A stretch of 64,000 nt of DNA. It comes from CAIQQQ01 sp040399685 (lineage in GTDB: Bacteria; Pseudomonadota; Alphaproteobacteria; Acetobacterales; Acetobacteraceae). Location: assembly GCA_040399685.1 (NCBI GenBank), contig JBBART010000025.1, forward strand, positions 12,617 to 76,616. The letters run 5' to 3'. Below the pieces are notes generated by a model that did not search any database, had not been told where the DNA came from, and was given only the letters and a program-made list of their open reading frames with translations. Position numbers and translations under genes: made by a program. This document shows, piece by piece, positions 28,051-37,280 of this stretch (positions are counted from its first letter, which is position 1; each line of letters begins with the position of its first letter).

Positions 28051-28937
28051 CAGGTGGCCTTTCCGAACAGGCCCGCGGGGCGGGTGAGCAGGACGATAAT
28101 CATCAGCACGAACACGACCACGCCAGATCCTTGGGGATAGAGATATTTGGTGAAGCCTTCGAGCAGGCCGAGCCCAAACCCGGTGAGGATGGACCCCAGG
28201 ATGGACCCCATGCCGCCGATCACCACCACGGCAAAGACGATGATGATGACGTTGCTGCCCATGTTCGGGTTCACCGAATAGACCGGCGCCGCCATCACGC
28301 CGGCAAACGCCGCCAAGGCCACGCCGGCGCCGTAGGTCAACGTTATCAGTCGCGGCACGTTCACACCGAAGGACTGCACCAGCGCCGCGTTCTCGGTAGC
28401 CGCGCGCAGGGTGGCGCCGATCGAGGTTTTCTCCAGCACCAGCCAGGTGGAGATGCACACCACGAACGACGCCACAACCACCCAGACCCGATAGGTCGGC
28501 ATGATCATGAAGCCGAGGCGGGTGGCGCCCCGCAGCGATTCCGGCACGGCATAGGCCATGCCCGAGCTGCCGAACTCGTTGCGCGACAGGCCCTCGACGA
28601 TCAGCGCGATGCCGAAGGTGAGCAGCAGGCCATACAGATGATCGAGCTTGTAGAGCTTGCTGATGAACAGCTTCTCCAGAACGATGCCGAAGGCGCCTAC
28701 AATCAGCGGGGCCAGGATCAGCGAGGGCCAGTAGCCAATGCCCAGATGGTTGAGCAGGACCCAGGACACCACGGCGCCCAGCATATACAGCGCGCCATGG
28801 GCAAAGTTGATGATGTTGAGCAGGCCGAAAATCACGGCCAAACCCAAGGACAGCAACGCGTAGAACGCTCCATTGATCAGGCCGAGCAGGCTCTGCGCAA
28901 GGAGCGGTCCGATATTGTAGCCAAGTACCATCAACAT
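28050..28937 (-). CDS. livH: Branched-chain amino acid ABC transporter permease LivH
   Basis: Second permease of the Liv-type importer, 295 residues. Signature: QSLLGLINGAFYALLSLGLAVIFG near the N-terminus and the coupling segment with RAATENAALVQSFGVN. A ribosome site AGGA precedes the ATG. It lies downstream of the substrate-binding protein genes, separated by a GC-rich hairpin, and overlaps livM by one base. Confidence 0.94.
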   Translation of the reverse strand: MLMVLGYNIGPLLAQSLLGLINGAFYALLSLGLAVIFGLLNIINFAHGALYMLGAVVSWVLLNHLGIGYWPSLILAPLIVGAFGIVLEKLFISKLYKLDHLYGLLLTFGIALIVEGLSRNEFGSSGMAYAVPESLRGATRLGFMIMPTYRVWVVVASFVVCISTWLVLEKTSIGATLRAATENAALVQSFGVNVPRLITLTYGAGVALAAFAGVMAAPVYSVNPNMGSNVIIIVFAVVVIGGMGSILGSILTGFGLGLLEGFTKYLYPQGSGVVVFVLMIIVLLTRPAGLFGKAT

Positions 28938-28957
28938 GCATCAGTCCTTGGTTGGTG

Positions 28958-28980
28958 CCGGCCCGAGAAACTCGGGCCGG
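28958..28980 (-). terminator. Intra-operon hairpin between substrate-binding protein and livH
   Basis: A perfect 10-bp GC-rich stem (CCGGCCCGAG) with an AAA loop sits between the last binding-protein gene and livH. There is no T-run. In ABC import operons such hairpins often stabilise the upstream mRNA or attenuate transcription, so that more binding protein than permease is made. I infer this role; it is not shown. Confidence 0.55.
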
Positions 28981-29006
28981 TTATCACTTCAGTCGAGATC
29001 GGTATT

Positions 29007-30239
29007 TTACGATTTGACGAAGAAGCAGCCACCCTCGCTCAGGGGGCGCCATGCTTCAGTGGCCGGCGTGGTCTGGACGGTCTTGTAGTAATCCCACTTG
29101 CCCTTGCTCTCGGACGGCTTCTTCACCTCGAACAGATAGGACGGGAACAGCGCGCGACCGTCTTCGCGGATCTGGCCCTTGCCGAAGCAGTCGTCCTCGG
29201 TCGGGATGGACTTCATCGCGTCCACGATGTTCGCGCCCGATGCGCGGGCGGCGGTGACGCCGATCTTGTTCAGCGCCTTCATGAAGTGCAGCGTGCCGGC
29301 ATAGCAGCCGGCATGGATCATGTTGGGCCAGTTGTCCGGGCTGCGCGGCTTGAGGCGGTTGGTGAAGGCGCGGGTCTTGTCGTTGAGATCCCAATAGAAG
29401 CTCTCGGTCAGGCGCAGGCCCTGCGCCACGTCCAGCCCCAGCGCGTTGACGTCGGTGATGAACATCAGCATCGCCGCGATCTGCATCGTCAGGCCGAATT
29501 CCTTGGCCTGCTTGATCGAGTTCACCGTGTCGCCGCCGGCGTTGCAAAGGCCCAGCACCTTCGCGCCCGAGGACTGCGCCTGCAGCAGGAACGACGAGAA
29601 ATCGGTGGTGCCTGGGAACGGATAGGGCGAGGCGCCCATCACCTTGCCGCCGGCCGCGTTGACGAAGCTGGTGGTGTCGCGCTGCAGCTGCTGGCCGAAG
29701 GCGTAGTCAGCCGTGATGAAATACCAGGTGTCGCCGCCAGCCTTCACGGTGGCGCCGCCGGTGGACTTCGCCAGCATGTAGGTGTCGTAGGACCAATGCA
29801 CGATCGACGGCGCGCACTGCTTGCCCGTGAGATCGGCCGTGGCCGCGCCCACATTGAGATGGACCTTGTTTTTTTCCTTGGCGACCGCTGCGACCGCGAG
29901 GGCCACGGACGAGGTCGGCACGTCCAGGATCATGTCCACGCCATCGCGGTCATACCACTGGCGGGCCAGGCCCGCGCCGACGTCTGGCTTGTTCTGGTGA
30001 TCGCCGTAGATCACTTCAACGGTGTAGCCGTTCGCCAGGGAGGCGAATTCCTCGACCGCGAGCTGGGTGGCGAGGAACGAGGTTTTGCCGCCGGTGTCGC
30101 GATACGGACCCGAGGCGTCGTTCAGAACGCCGATCTTGATGACCGGCTTGCCCTGCGCCCGGGCGCGGGCCAGCGGCAGGGCGGTTGCGGCAGTGCCGAT
30201 GGCGGCGGTGCCGAGAAGTGAGCGGCGTGAGATTTCCAT
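29007..30239 (-). CDS. ABC transporter substrate-binding protein (Liv/HAAT family), copy 2
   Basis: Periplasmic substrate-binding protein of 410 residues with a twin-arginine-type signal (MEISRRSLLGTAA), so it is probably exported folded through Tat. The rest is a type 1 periplasmic-binding fold of the Peripla_BP_6 family (GVLNDASGPYRD, YGDHQNKPDVG, YFITADYAFG). It is closely related throughout to the neighbouring binding protein. Within this group substrates range from branched-chain amino acids to aromatic acids, amides and short acids. Confidence 0.9.
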   Translation of the reverse strand: MEISRRSLLGTAAIGTAATALPLARARAQGKPVIKIGVLNDASGPYRDTGGKTSFLATQLAVEEFASLANGYTVEVIYGDHQNKPDVGAGLARQWYDRDGVDMILDVPTSSVALAVAAVAKEKNKVHLNVGAATADLTGKQCAPSIVHWSYDTYMLAKSTGGATVKAGGDTWYFITADYAFGQQLQRDTTSFVNAAGGKVMGASPYPFPGTTDFSSFLLQAQSSGAKVLGLCNAGGDTVNSIKQAKEFGLTMQIAAMLMFITDVNALGLDVAQGLRLTESFYWDLNDKTRAFTNRLKPRSPDNWPNMIHAGCYAGTLHFMKALNKIGVTAARASGANIVDAMKSIPTEDDCFGKGQIREDGRALFPSYLFEVKKPSESKGKWDYYKTVQTTPATEAWRPLSEGGCFFVKS

Positions 30240-30276
30240 GGACGTATCCCTTTGCGGGTTGTTGGCAGGCTTAAAA

Positions 30277-31503
30277 TCAGACCTTCACAAGCGGGCAGCC
30301 GCCGGCATTGAGGGGGCGAAACGCCTCCTCGGCCGGGGTTGACGCGAGCGGGGTGTAGTAATCCCACGGGCCTTTGCTCTCGGACGGCTTCTTGATCTTC
30401 CACAGATAGCTCGGGTGGATCTTGCGGCCATCGGCGCGAATGAGGCCGGCGCCGAAGCAATCGTCATCCGTCGGCATCGCCTTCAGGCGGGCGACGACGT
30501 CAATGCCGCTGCCCTTCATGGCCGGCACGCCGGCCTGGCCCGCGACCTTGAGGTAATGCAGCACCGACGAATAGACGCCGGCATGGACCATGGTGGGCCG
30601 TGCGGAGGGGAATTTCGGCTGCAGGCGCTTGGAGAAGGCGCGGGCGCGGTCGTTGCCATCCCAATAGAAGCTGTCCGTCAGCGCGATGCCCTGCGCCACT
30701 TCCAGGCCCAGCGCATGCACGTCCGAGATGAACAGCAACAGACCCGCGAGGGTCATGGTGATGCCGAATTCCTTGGCCTGCTTGATGGTGTTGATGGTGT
30801 CCGTGCCGGCATTGGCGATGCCGAGCACCTTGGCGCCGGAAGACTGCGCCTGCAGCAGCATCGACGAGAAATCGGTGGTGCCGGGGAACGGATAGGCCAC
30901 GCCGCCGACAACCTTGCCGCCGGCCGCCTGCACGAAGCTGGTGGTGTCGCGCTGCAACGCCTTGCCGAAGGCATAGTCGGCGGTGACGAAGAACCAGCTG
31001 TCGCCGCCGGCCTTGGCCAGCGCGCCGCCGGTGGACTTCGCAAGCATATAGGTGTCGTACGCCCAGTGGATGGTGTTGGCGTTGCACTGCTCGGCCGTGA
31101 GGTCCGAGGTGGCGGCGCCGGAGTTGATGTAGACCTTGTTCTTCTCCTTCGCGACGTTAGCCACCGCCAGCGCCACGCCGGAATTGGCCACTTCCACGAT
31201 CAGGTCCACGCCGTCGCGGTCAAACCACTGGCGTGCGATGCCGGCGCCGACATCGGGCTTGTTCTGGTGGTCGGCCGAGATGACCTCCACCTTCATGCCC
31301 TTGGCCGACACGCCGTAATCTTCCATCGCCTGATAGACGCACTGCACGGCCTGGGGGCCGGCGAGATCCTTGTAGGGGCCGGACAGGTCGGTCAGCACAC
31401 CGATCTTCAGGCCCGCACCCTGGGCGCGCGCGCCCATGCCGGGCACCGCGATCGCAGTGGCGGCAGCGGCGGTTCCAAGCAATGTCCGGCGGTCGATGCG
31501 CAT
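30277..31503 (-). CDS. ABC transporter substrate-binding protein (Liv/HAAT family), copy 1
   Basis: A 408-residue paralogue of the next gene, again with a twin-arginine signal (MRIDRRTLLGTAA). The two share most blocks, for example DHQNKPDVGAG, ARQW, AVAKEKNKV-type and TTDFSS-LLQAQSSGAKVLG. They differ in the ligand-side loops. The tandem arrangement points to duplication, with divergence giving a second substrate range for one permease. It lies behind livF, 44 bases away. Confidence 0.9.
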   Translation of the reverse strand: MRIDRRTLLGTAAAATAIAVPGMGARAQGAGLKIGVLTDLSGPYKDLAGPQAVQCVYQAMEDYGVSAKGMKVEVISADHQNKPDVGAGIARQWFDRDGVDLIVEVANSGVALAVANVAKEKNKVYINSGAATSDLTAEQCNANTIHWAYDTYMLAKSTGGALAKAGGDSWFFVTADYAFGKALQRDTTSFVQAAGGKVVGGVAYPFPGTTDFSSMLLQAQSSGAKVLGIANAGTDTINTIKQAKEFGITMTLAGLLLFISDVHALGLEVAQGIALTDSFYWDGNDRARAFSKRLQPKFPSARPTMVHAGVYSSVLHYLKVAGQAGVPAMKGSGIDVVARLKAMPTDDDCFGAGLIRADGRKIHPSYLWKIKKPSESKGPWDYYTPLASTPAEEAFRPLNAGGCPLVKV

Positions 31504-31547
31504 GCTGAGATTCTCCCTGTTATCGGCTTTGGCCGTTTTTGAAGTGA

Positions 31548-32252
31548 CTACACGCCCAGATAATCGTGCAGCTTTTCCATGTTCGTTTCGAGTTCGGAAT
31601 TCGGAATCATGTCGATGACCACGCCGTGATCCATCACGTAATGCCTATCCGCCACGGTGGCGGCGAAGCGGAAGTTCTGTTCCACCAGCAGCACGGTGAA
31701 GCCGCGCTTCTTGATCTCGCGGATGGTGCGGCCGATCTGCTGCACGATCACCGGGGCCAGGCCTTCGGTGGGCTCGTCCAGCAGCAGCAGCTTGGCGCCG
31801 GTGCGCAGGATGCGGCCAATGGCCAGCATCTGCTGCTCACCGCCGGACAGCTTGGTGCCCTGGCTGGACGCACGTTCCTTGAGGTTGGGGAACAGCGTGT
31901 GGATTTCCTCCACCGTCAGCCCACCCGGGGCCGTGATGGGCGGCAGCATCAGGTTTTCGGTCACGTTGAGGCTGGAGAAGATGCCCCGCTCCTCCGGGCA
32001 CAACGCGATACCGGCGCGCGCGATCAGGTCCGAGCGCAGGCCCACCGTCTCGGTGCCCTTGTATTTCACCGAACCGCTGCGCTTGCCCACCAGGCCCATG
32101 ATGCTTTTCATGGTGGTGGTTTTGCCGGCGCCGTTGCGGCCGAGCAGCGTGACAACCTCCCCTTCCCGCACGTCGAAATCGACGCCGTGCAGGATGTGGC
32201 TTTCACCGTACCAAGCGTTCAGGCCTCTTACTTCGAGCATCACGTCAGGCAT
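31548..32252 (-). CDS. livF: Branched-chain amino acid ABC transporter ATP-binding protein LivF
   Basis: ATPase subunit, 234 residues. Walker A GRNGAGKTT, signature LSGGEQQML, Walker B LLLLDEPTEGL and the switch His in VEQN-x-FA region (VLLVEQNF) are all present. Overlaps livG by eight bases. Confidence 0.95.
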   Translation of the reverse strand: MPDVMLEVRGLNAWYGESHILHGVDFDVREGEVVTLLGRNGAGKTTTMKSIMGLVGKRSGSVKYKGTETVGLRSDLIARAGIALCPEERGIFSSLNVTENLMLPPITAPGGLTVEEIHTLFPNLKERASSQGTKLSGGEQQMLAIGRILRTGAKLLLLDEPTEGLAPVIVQQIGRTIREIKKRGFTVLLVEQNFRFAATVADRHYVMDHGVVIDMIPNSELETNMEKLHDYLGV

Positions 32253-32997
32253 CTGCTGTCCCCAGATAGGCTGATATCACTTCGGGGTTGGCGGAGACGG
32301 TGGCGTAGTCGCCCTCCGCCAGCACGCGCCCGCGAGTGAGCACGGTGATGGTGTCGCAAAGCCCTTCCACCACCGAAAGATTATGCTCCACCATCAAGAT
32401 GGTGCGGCCTTTGCGGATACGGCGAATGAGGGCGACGATGCGCTCCACGTCCTCATGCGTCATGCCGGCGGTGGGCTCGTCGAGCAGCATCATCTCCGGA
32501 TCGAGCGCCAGGGTGGTGGCGATTTCCAGGGCGCGCTTGCGGCCGTAGGAAAGCTGGCCCGCCGGGGTGTCGGTGTATTCGGTGAGCCCGACATCCTCCA
32601 GCAGTTCGCGAGCGCGGTCATCGTATTGATGCAGCACTTCCTCGGACCGCCAGAAATCGAAGCTGGCCCCACGGGCGCGCTGCAACGCCAGGCGCACGTT
32701 CTGCAACGCCGGCAATTCCGGAAACACCGCCGAAATCTGGAAGCTGCGAATCAGCCCAAGACGCGCCACGTCGGCCGGCTTCATGCCGGTGATGTCGCGG
32801 CCCTTGAAGTGAATCGTGCCCCGCGTTGGCGCCAAAAACTTGGTGAGCAGGTTAAAACATGTGGTCTTGCCGGCCCCGTTCGGGCCGATCAGGGCGTGAA
32901 TGGTGCCCGTGCGCACGTTCAGGTCGACGCCGTTGACGGCGACGAATCCGCGGAACTCGCGCGTCAGGCCCTTTGTTGCCAGAATGGAGTCTTGCAC
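32245..32997 (-). CDS. livG: Branched-chain amino acid ABC transporter ATP-binding protein LivG
   Basis: ATPase subunit, 250 residues, with Walker A GPNGAGKTT, the LivG-type signature LSYGRKRALE, and Walker B MMLLDEPTAGM. I chose the GTG at 32997, behind a GGGAGAA ribosome site, which begins close to the conserved start of the domain. An ATG 13 codons upstream lacks a ribosome site. It is the first gene of the liv operon (livG-livF-two binding proteins-livH-livM), divergent from the MaoC gene; the promoters lie in the 100 bases between. Confidence 0.93.
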   Translation of the reverse strand: MQDSILATKGLTREFRGFVAVNGVDLNVRTGTIHALIGPNGAGKTTCFNLLTKFLAPTRGTIHFKGRDITGMKPADVARLGLIRSFQISAVFPELPALQNVRLALQRARGASFDFWRSEEVLHQYDDRARELLEDVGLTEYTDTPAGQLSYGRKRALEIATTLALDPEMMLLDEPTAGMTHEDVERIVALIRRIRKGRTILMVEHNLSVVEGLCDTITVLTRGRVLAEGDYATVSANPEVISAYLGTADA

Positions 32998-33097
32998 CCC
33001 GGACTTCTCCCTTATTCCCTCCTCCCTGATTTGCATATAGCGCGGGGCTACGCAAGATTGTTTCGTGAGCGTTGCCAGCAATGGAGGATTAGAACAA

Positions 33098-33577
33098 ATG
33101 TCGGGGCTATGGTTTGAGGAGTTGCCGGAAGGCCGCGAGATCGATGCCGAGTGGACCCGCACCGTCACGGAAGCGGACAACGTGCTGTTCTGTTCGATGA
33201 CGATGAACGTCCAGAAGCTGCATCTGGATGCGGAATTCGCCGCCCACACCGCGTTCGGCAAGCCGCTGGTGAACTCGATCTTCACGCTGGGGCTGATGAT
33301 TGGAATGTCGGTGCACAACCTGACGATGGGCACCACGATCGCCAATCTGGGCATGACGGACGTGGCCTTCCCCGCCCCGGTCTTTGCCGGCGACACGATC
33401 AGCACGCACACCGTGGTGGTCAGCCGGCGCGAGAGCCGGTCGCGCGCGGATGCCGGGCTCGTCACGTTTCGCCACACCGCCCGCAACCAGCGCGGCGAGG
33501 TGGTCGCACGTTGCGACCGCACGGCTTTGATGCTCAAACAGCCGGTGCCGATCAGCGATAATCAGCCTGCCGCATGA
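33098..33577 (+). CDS. MaoC family dehydratase (hot-dog fold enoyl-CoA hydratase)
   Basis: A 159-residue MaoC-like hydratase. These enzymes hydrate or dehydrate acyl-CoA thioesters; members next to CitE-like lyases act on mesaconyl-CoA. FAAHTAFGKPLVN and the DVAFPAPVFAGDTI segment are characteristic. The ATG at 33098 is preceded by GGAGGA. It sits ten bases before the CitE-like gene, so the two probably act together. Confidence 0.85.
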   Translation: MSGLWFEELPEGREIDAEWTRTVTEADNVLFCSMTMNVQKLHLDAEFAAHTAFGKPLVNSIFTLGLMIGMSVHNLTMGTTIANLGMTDVAFPAPVFAGDTISTHTVVVSRRESRSRADAGLVTFRHTARNQRGEVVARCDRTALMLKQPVPISDNQPAA

Positions 33578-33587
33578 AAGCCGGGAC

Positions 33588-34469
33588 ATGAACGCAATGC
33601 GCCTTCGCAGCCCTTTGTTCGCCCCAGGCGATTCGCAGCGGAAATCGGAAAAGGCCCTCGCCTCGGCCGCCGATGCCGTGATTCTCGACCTTGAGGATTC
33701 GGTCGCGGTCTCGGCCAAGGAATCGGCGCGATTGCTGACCGCCGCCCTTCTGCACGGCCTCACGCGCCCCGGCGTCATCGTGCGGATCAACGCACCGGGC
33801 ACGCCGTGGTATCTGGCGGACCTCGCGGCCATTGTGCCGGGCAAGCCCGCTGGGATCATGCTGCCGAAATGCACGTCGGCCGCCGATCTGCTGGCGATTG
33901 ACCATCATCTTGAAGTGCTGGAAACAGCCGCCGGTCTGGTGGTGGGCGCCATCCGGGTTCTGCCGATCGCCACGGAGACCACCGGATCGGTGCTGAACCT
34001 TCCGACCATGCTGGCGAACAACCGGCGCGTGGCCGCCATCTGCTTCGGGGCGGAGGATCTGTCGGCCGATCTCGGCATCAATCCGCGTCGTGCCGATGGC
34101 AGCTATCCGGCCGCCATCGCCCAGGCCCGCGCCATGGTGCTGCTGGCCGCCGCCGCCGCCGGCATTCCCGCCATCGACACGCCGTTTCCAGACCCACGCG
34201 ATCCGGATGGCCTCCAGCTTGAGGCGCTGGCTGCGGCGGCGGACGGATTTTCCGGCAAGCTCTGCATCCATCCCGACCAGATCATCACCGTCAACGCGGC
34301 CTTCACCCCGGCGGAGTCGCAGTTCACCTGGGCGCGCGCCGTGATCGCCGGATTCGCGGCCAATCCCGGATCGGGCGTGTTCACGCTGGGCGGCAAGATG
34401 ATCGATCGTCCGCATCTGCGCCTTGCCGAACGCATCGTGGCCAGCGCAGGCGAAAATCCTGCTGGATGA
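33588..34469 (+). CDS. CitE-like CoA ester lyase (HpcH/HpaI aldolase family)
   Basis: A 293-residue member of the citrate-lyase beta-subunit-like family, which includes L-malyl-CoA/beta-methylmalyl-CoA lyase and malyl-CoA thioesterase. Visible: LFAPGDS (start of barrel), VILDLEDSVA with the acidic pair, VRINAPGTPW with catalytic-site Arg, ATETTGSV, and GAEDLSADLG with the metal-binding Glu-Asp. With the MaoC hydratase it would suit a malyl-CoA or methylmalyl-CoA/mesaconyl-CoA conversion, as in glyoxylate assimilation, but other substrates are possible. Confidence 0.85.
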   Translation: MNAMRLRSPLFAPGDSQRKSEKALASAADAVILDLEDSVAVSAKESARLLTAALLHGLTRPGVIVRINAPGTPWYLADLAAIVPGKPAGIMLPKCTSAADLLAIDHHLEVLETAAGLVVGAIRVLPIATETTGSVLNLPTMLANNRRVAAICFGAEDLSADLGINPRRADGSYPAAIAQARAMVLLAAAAAGIPAIDTPFPDPRDPDGLQLEALAAAADGFSGKLCIHPDQIITVNAAFTPAESQFTWARAVIAGFAANPGSGVFTLGGKMIDRPHLRLAERIVASAGENPAG

Positions 34470-34579
34470 CAGCGCGATCTATATTCGTGTCATCAACCAG
34501 CAACGCGGGGTGCGCTATACAGACCGCGCAATGAACGGCTGAAAGGATATCGTGGGCTCCCGGCCCCCGCATCGATCTC

Positions 34580-36046
34580 ATGACACTGCGTTTCGCCCGC
34601 CATCTTGCAGCCGTCGCCGCCATCGGCGCCTCCCTCTCCGCGTGCGCGCTGGGGCCTGACTACATGCGCCCGTCCGGGGGCACGCCGGATGCTTTCCAGC
34701 AATCCCAGCCGCAAGGCCCGATCTGGCCGGATCGCGGCTGGTGGCGCGGCTTTCAGTCTGCCGATCTGGACCGGCTGGTGGCGGATGCGGAGACGGATAA
34801 TTTCGACATCCAGGCCGCCATCGCCCGCGTGCGTCAGGCCGACGCGCAATTGCGCATCGCCGGCGCACCGCTGCTGCCCAGCCTGTCGGGCACCGGCAGC
34901 CAGACCTGGGGGCGGAGCTACCTGAACCGCAGCACCACCGCCAGCACCGCCAGCCTCGGCAAAAGCCGCTACGTCGACGCCCGCACCAGCCGGCTGGAGG
35001 TGCAGTTCAGCTACGAATTGGATCTGTGGGGCCGGGTAGCGGCAACACGGGACGCAGCCTTGGCCTCGGCACAGTTCAGCCGCTACGACCAGCAGACAGT
35101 TGCCCTCACACAGATCAGTTCCGTGGCCACCACCTGGTTCAGCGCCCTCGCCTATCAGGACCGGCTGGCGGTGGCGCTGCGAAACCTGGCCGATGCCGAG
35201 CAGATCCTGCGCGCCATCACCGCCCGCCAGGACGCAGGTGTCGCCTCGGCACTGGACACCGCGCAGCAGGCGGCACTGGCAGCCGGCATTCGCGCCAACA
35301 TTCCCAATTTCCGCAGCAACGCCCAACAGCAGATCAACGCGCTGGGCGTGCTGACCGGCAAGCTGCCGGAGGATATCCGGGTGCAGCCCGGCACGCTGAA
35401 CACATTGTCATTGCCGGAAGTGGCGCCCGGCCTGCCGTCGGACCTGTTGCTGCGCCGGCCGGATATCGCCGCCGCCGAGGCCAATCTTCTGGCCGCCAAC
35501 GCCAATCTGCGCGAGGCGCGGGCGAATTTCTTTCCGCAGATCACCCTGACCGGCAATGGCGGCTGGCAGAGCACCGCCTTGACCACGCTGCTTGGCCCCA
35601 CCTCGGTGCTGGCCAGCGTCGTTGCCTCCGCCACCCAGACCATTTTCGACAATGGCCTCAAGAGCGGTCAATACGACCTGAATGCCGCCAGATACGACGA
35701 GTTGGTGGCGGATTATCGCAAGACCGTGACGCAGGCGTTCACCGATGTAGAGAATGCCCTGACGCAATACCGCTACACGACGGAACAAGAAGCGCTGGAG
35801 CGCGAGGCCGTGGCCATCGCCCAGCGCGCCGCCGATATCGCGCGCCAGCAGGTGCTGGCCGGCACCAGCGACATCGTGGCGGCCCTGCAGGCGCAATCGA
35901 CGCTGTTCAACGATCTGGACACGCTGGCCCAGGTGCGGCTGGCGCGGTTCCAGGCCCTGGTGGCGCTCTACAAGGCGCTGGGCGGCGGCTGGACAATCGA
36001 TCAGACGCTGCCGCCGGAACATCGCCTGCTCCAGGGCGTATTGTAA
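34580..36046 (+). CDS. Outer membrane efflux lipoprotein (NodT/OprM type)
   Basis: Outer-membrane channel of a tripartite RND pump, 488 residues. The lipobox is SLSAC (Cys22), followed by the conserved GPDYMRP. Two repeats of the OEP fold follow, with LDLWGR, LRRPDI and the DVENAL motif. First gene of the efflux operon; no TetR- or LysR-type regulator is adjacent. Confidence 0.92.
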   Translation: MTLRFARHLAAVAAIGASLSACALGPDYMRPSGGTPDAFQQSQPQGPIWPDRGWWRGFQSADLDRLVADAETDNFDIQAAIARVRQADAQLRIAGAPLLPSLSGTGSQTWGRSYLNRSTTASTASLGKSRYVDARTSRLEVQFSYELDLWGRVAATRDAALASAQFSRYDQQTVALTQISSVATTWFSALAYQDRLAVALRNLADAEQILRAITARQDAGVASALDTAQQAALAAGIRANIPNFRSNAQQQINALGVLTGKLPEDIRVQPGTLNTLSLPEVAPGLPSDLLLRRPDIAAAEANLLAANANLREARANFFPQITLTGNGGWQSTALTTLLGPTSVLASVVASATQTIFDNGLKSGQYDLNAARYDELVADYRKTVTQAFTDVENALTQYRYTTEQEALEREAVAIAQRAADIARQQVLAGTSDIVAALQAQSTLFNDLDTLAQVRLARFQALVALYKALGGGWTIDQTLPPEHRLLQGVL

Positions 36047-36071
36047 TGCCTCACTCCGGGAATGGATTCTA

Positions 36072-37271
36072 ATGCGCCGGCTTTTCCTGTTCCTCGTGAT
36101 CGTGGCGGCCATCGGCGGTGGCGGCTGGTGGTATATGCATCGCGCCAGCACCCAGACGGCATCCGCCCCCAGCGGCGGACGGCGCGGCGGGCCGGCCGGG
36201 GCCAACACCATCGTGCCGATCCTGGCGGTGCCGGCGCGTCAGCAGGATGTGCCGATCTTCCTGGACGGACTTGGCACGGCGCAGGCATCGGCCACCGTCA
36301 CCGTCAAGCCGCAGGTGGACGGCAAGCTCGTGGAGGTTCTGTTCACCGAAGGACAGGACGTGAAGGCCGGGCAGGTTCTCGCCCGGATCGATCCGCGTGC
36401 CTATCAGGCAGCCCTCGATCAGGCGGTGGCGAAGAAGGCGCAGGATCAGGCGACGCTCGCCAACGCCCGGCTGGATGCGGCGCGTTACGCGAAGCTCGCC
36501 GCCAGCGCCTACAGCTCCGCCCAGCAGGCCGACACCGCACGGTCCACCGTGAACCAGCTGGAGGCGCAAGTGGCCGGCGATCAGGCGCTGATCGACACCG
36601 CGCGCGTCAACCTGGGCTACACCAACATCATCGCCCCGATTGACGGGCGAATCGGCATCCGGCTGGTGGATGTGGGCAACATCGTGCACGCGTCCGACAC
36701 CACCGGCCTGTGCGTCATCACCACGCTGATGCCGATTTCGGTGGTGTTCACCCTGGCGCAACAAAACCTGCGCGCGGTGACGCAGGCGATGGCCGCCGGC
36801 ACGCCCGAGGTTCTGGCCCTGCCGCAGGACAGCAGCCAGGAGATTTTGGATCGCGGCACGCTGACGGTGCTCGACAATCAGGTGGACAGCAGCACCGGCA
36901 CCATCAAGCTGAAGGCGAGCTTCCCAAATCCAAAGCTGCGGCTGTGGCCGGGCGCGTTCACCAATGTGCGACTGAAGGTGGAAACCCGCATGGGCGCCAT
37001 CACCGTGCCGCCAGTGGCAGTGCAACGGGGCCCCACCGGCACCTATGTGTATGTGGTGAAAGACGACAACACCGTCACCCGCCGCAACGTGAAGGTGTCG
37101 CATGAGGACCAGACCGTGGCGATCCTGTCCGAGGGCATCGCGGACGGCGAGCGGGTTGTGACGGACGGCGCGTCCCGCCTGTCCGAAGGCTCGAAGGTGA
37201 ACGTGGCCGACCCCAACGCGCCCAACCCGGCGCCGCTGCCGCCGCGCCCCCGCGGCCGGACGGCGTCGTGA
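36072..37271 (+). CDS. RND efflux periplasmic adaptor subunit (MdtA type)
   Basis: Membrane-fusion protein of 399 residues. A membrane anchor (about residues 4-18) is followed by a biotinyl-lipoyl-like domain (TVKPQVDGKLVEVLF), an alpha-helical hairpin, and beta-barrel domains (LGYTNIIAPIDGRIG is a classic adaptor motif). Pro/Arg-rich C-terminus. It links the OprM-like channel to the pumps encoded next. Confidence 0.93.
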   Translation: MRRLFLFLVIVAAIGGGGWWYMHRASTQTASAPSGGRRGGPAGANTIVPILAVPARQQDVPIFLDGLGTAQASATVTVKPQVDGKLVEVLFTEGQDVKAGQVLARIDPRAYQAALDQAVAKKAQDQATLANARLDAARYAKLAASAYSSAQQADTARSTVNQLEAQVAGDQALIDTARVNLGYTNIIAPIDGRIGIRLVDVGNIVHASDTTGLCVITTLMPISVVFTLAQQNLRAVTQAMAAGTPEVLALPQDSSQEILDRGTLTVLDNQVDSSTGTIKLKASFPNPKLRLWPGAFTNVRLKVETRMGAITVPPVAVQRGPTGTYVYVVKDDNTVTRRNVKVSHEDQTVAILSEGIADGERVVTDGASRLSEGSKVNVADPNAPNPAPLPPRPRGRTAS

Positions 37272-37280
37272 CGATCTGAC

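Noticed and set aside
27115..28941. A single 608-residue LivH/LivM-like fusion frame
   Set aside because: The first half is a different frame from the real livH protein; livM starts at 28050 with its own ATG and overlaps the livH stop.
28131..30221. Long open frame antisense to livH and a substrate-binding protein
   Set aside because: Overlaps two clear genes and their hairpin; no ribosome site or homology signals.
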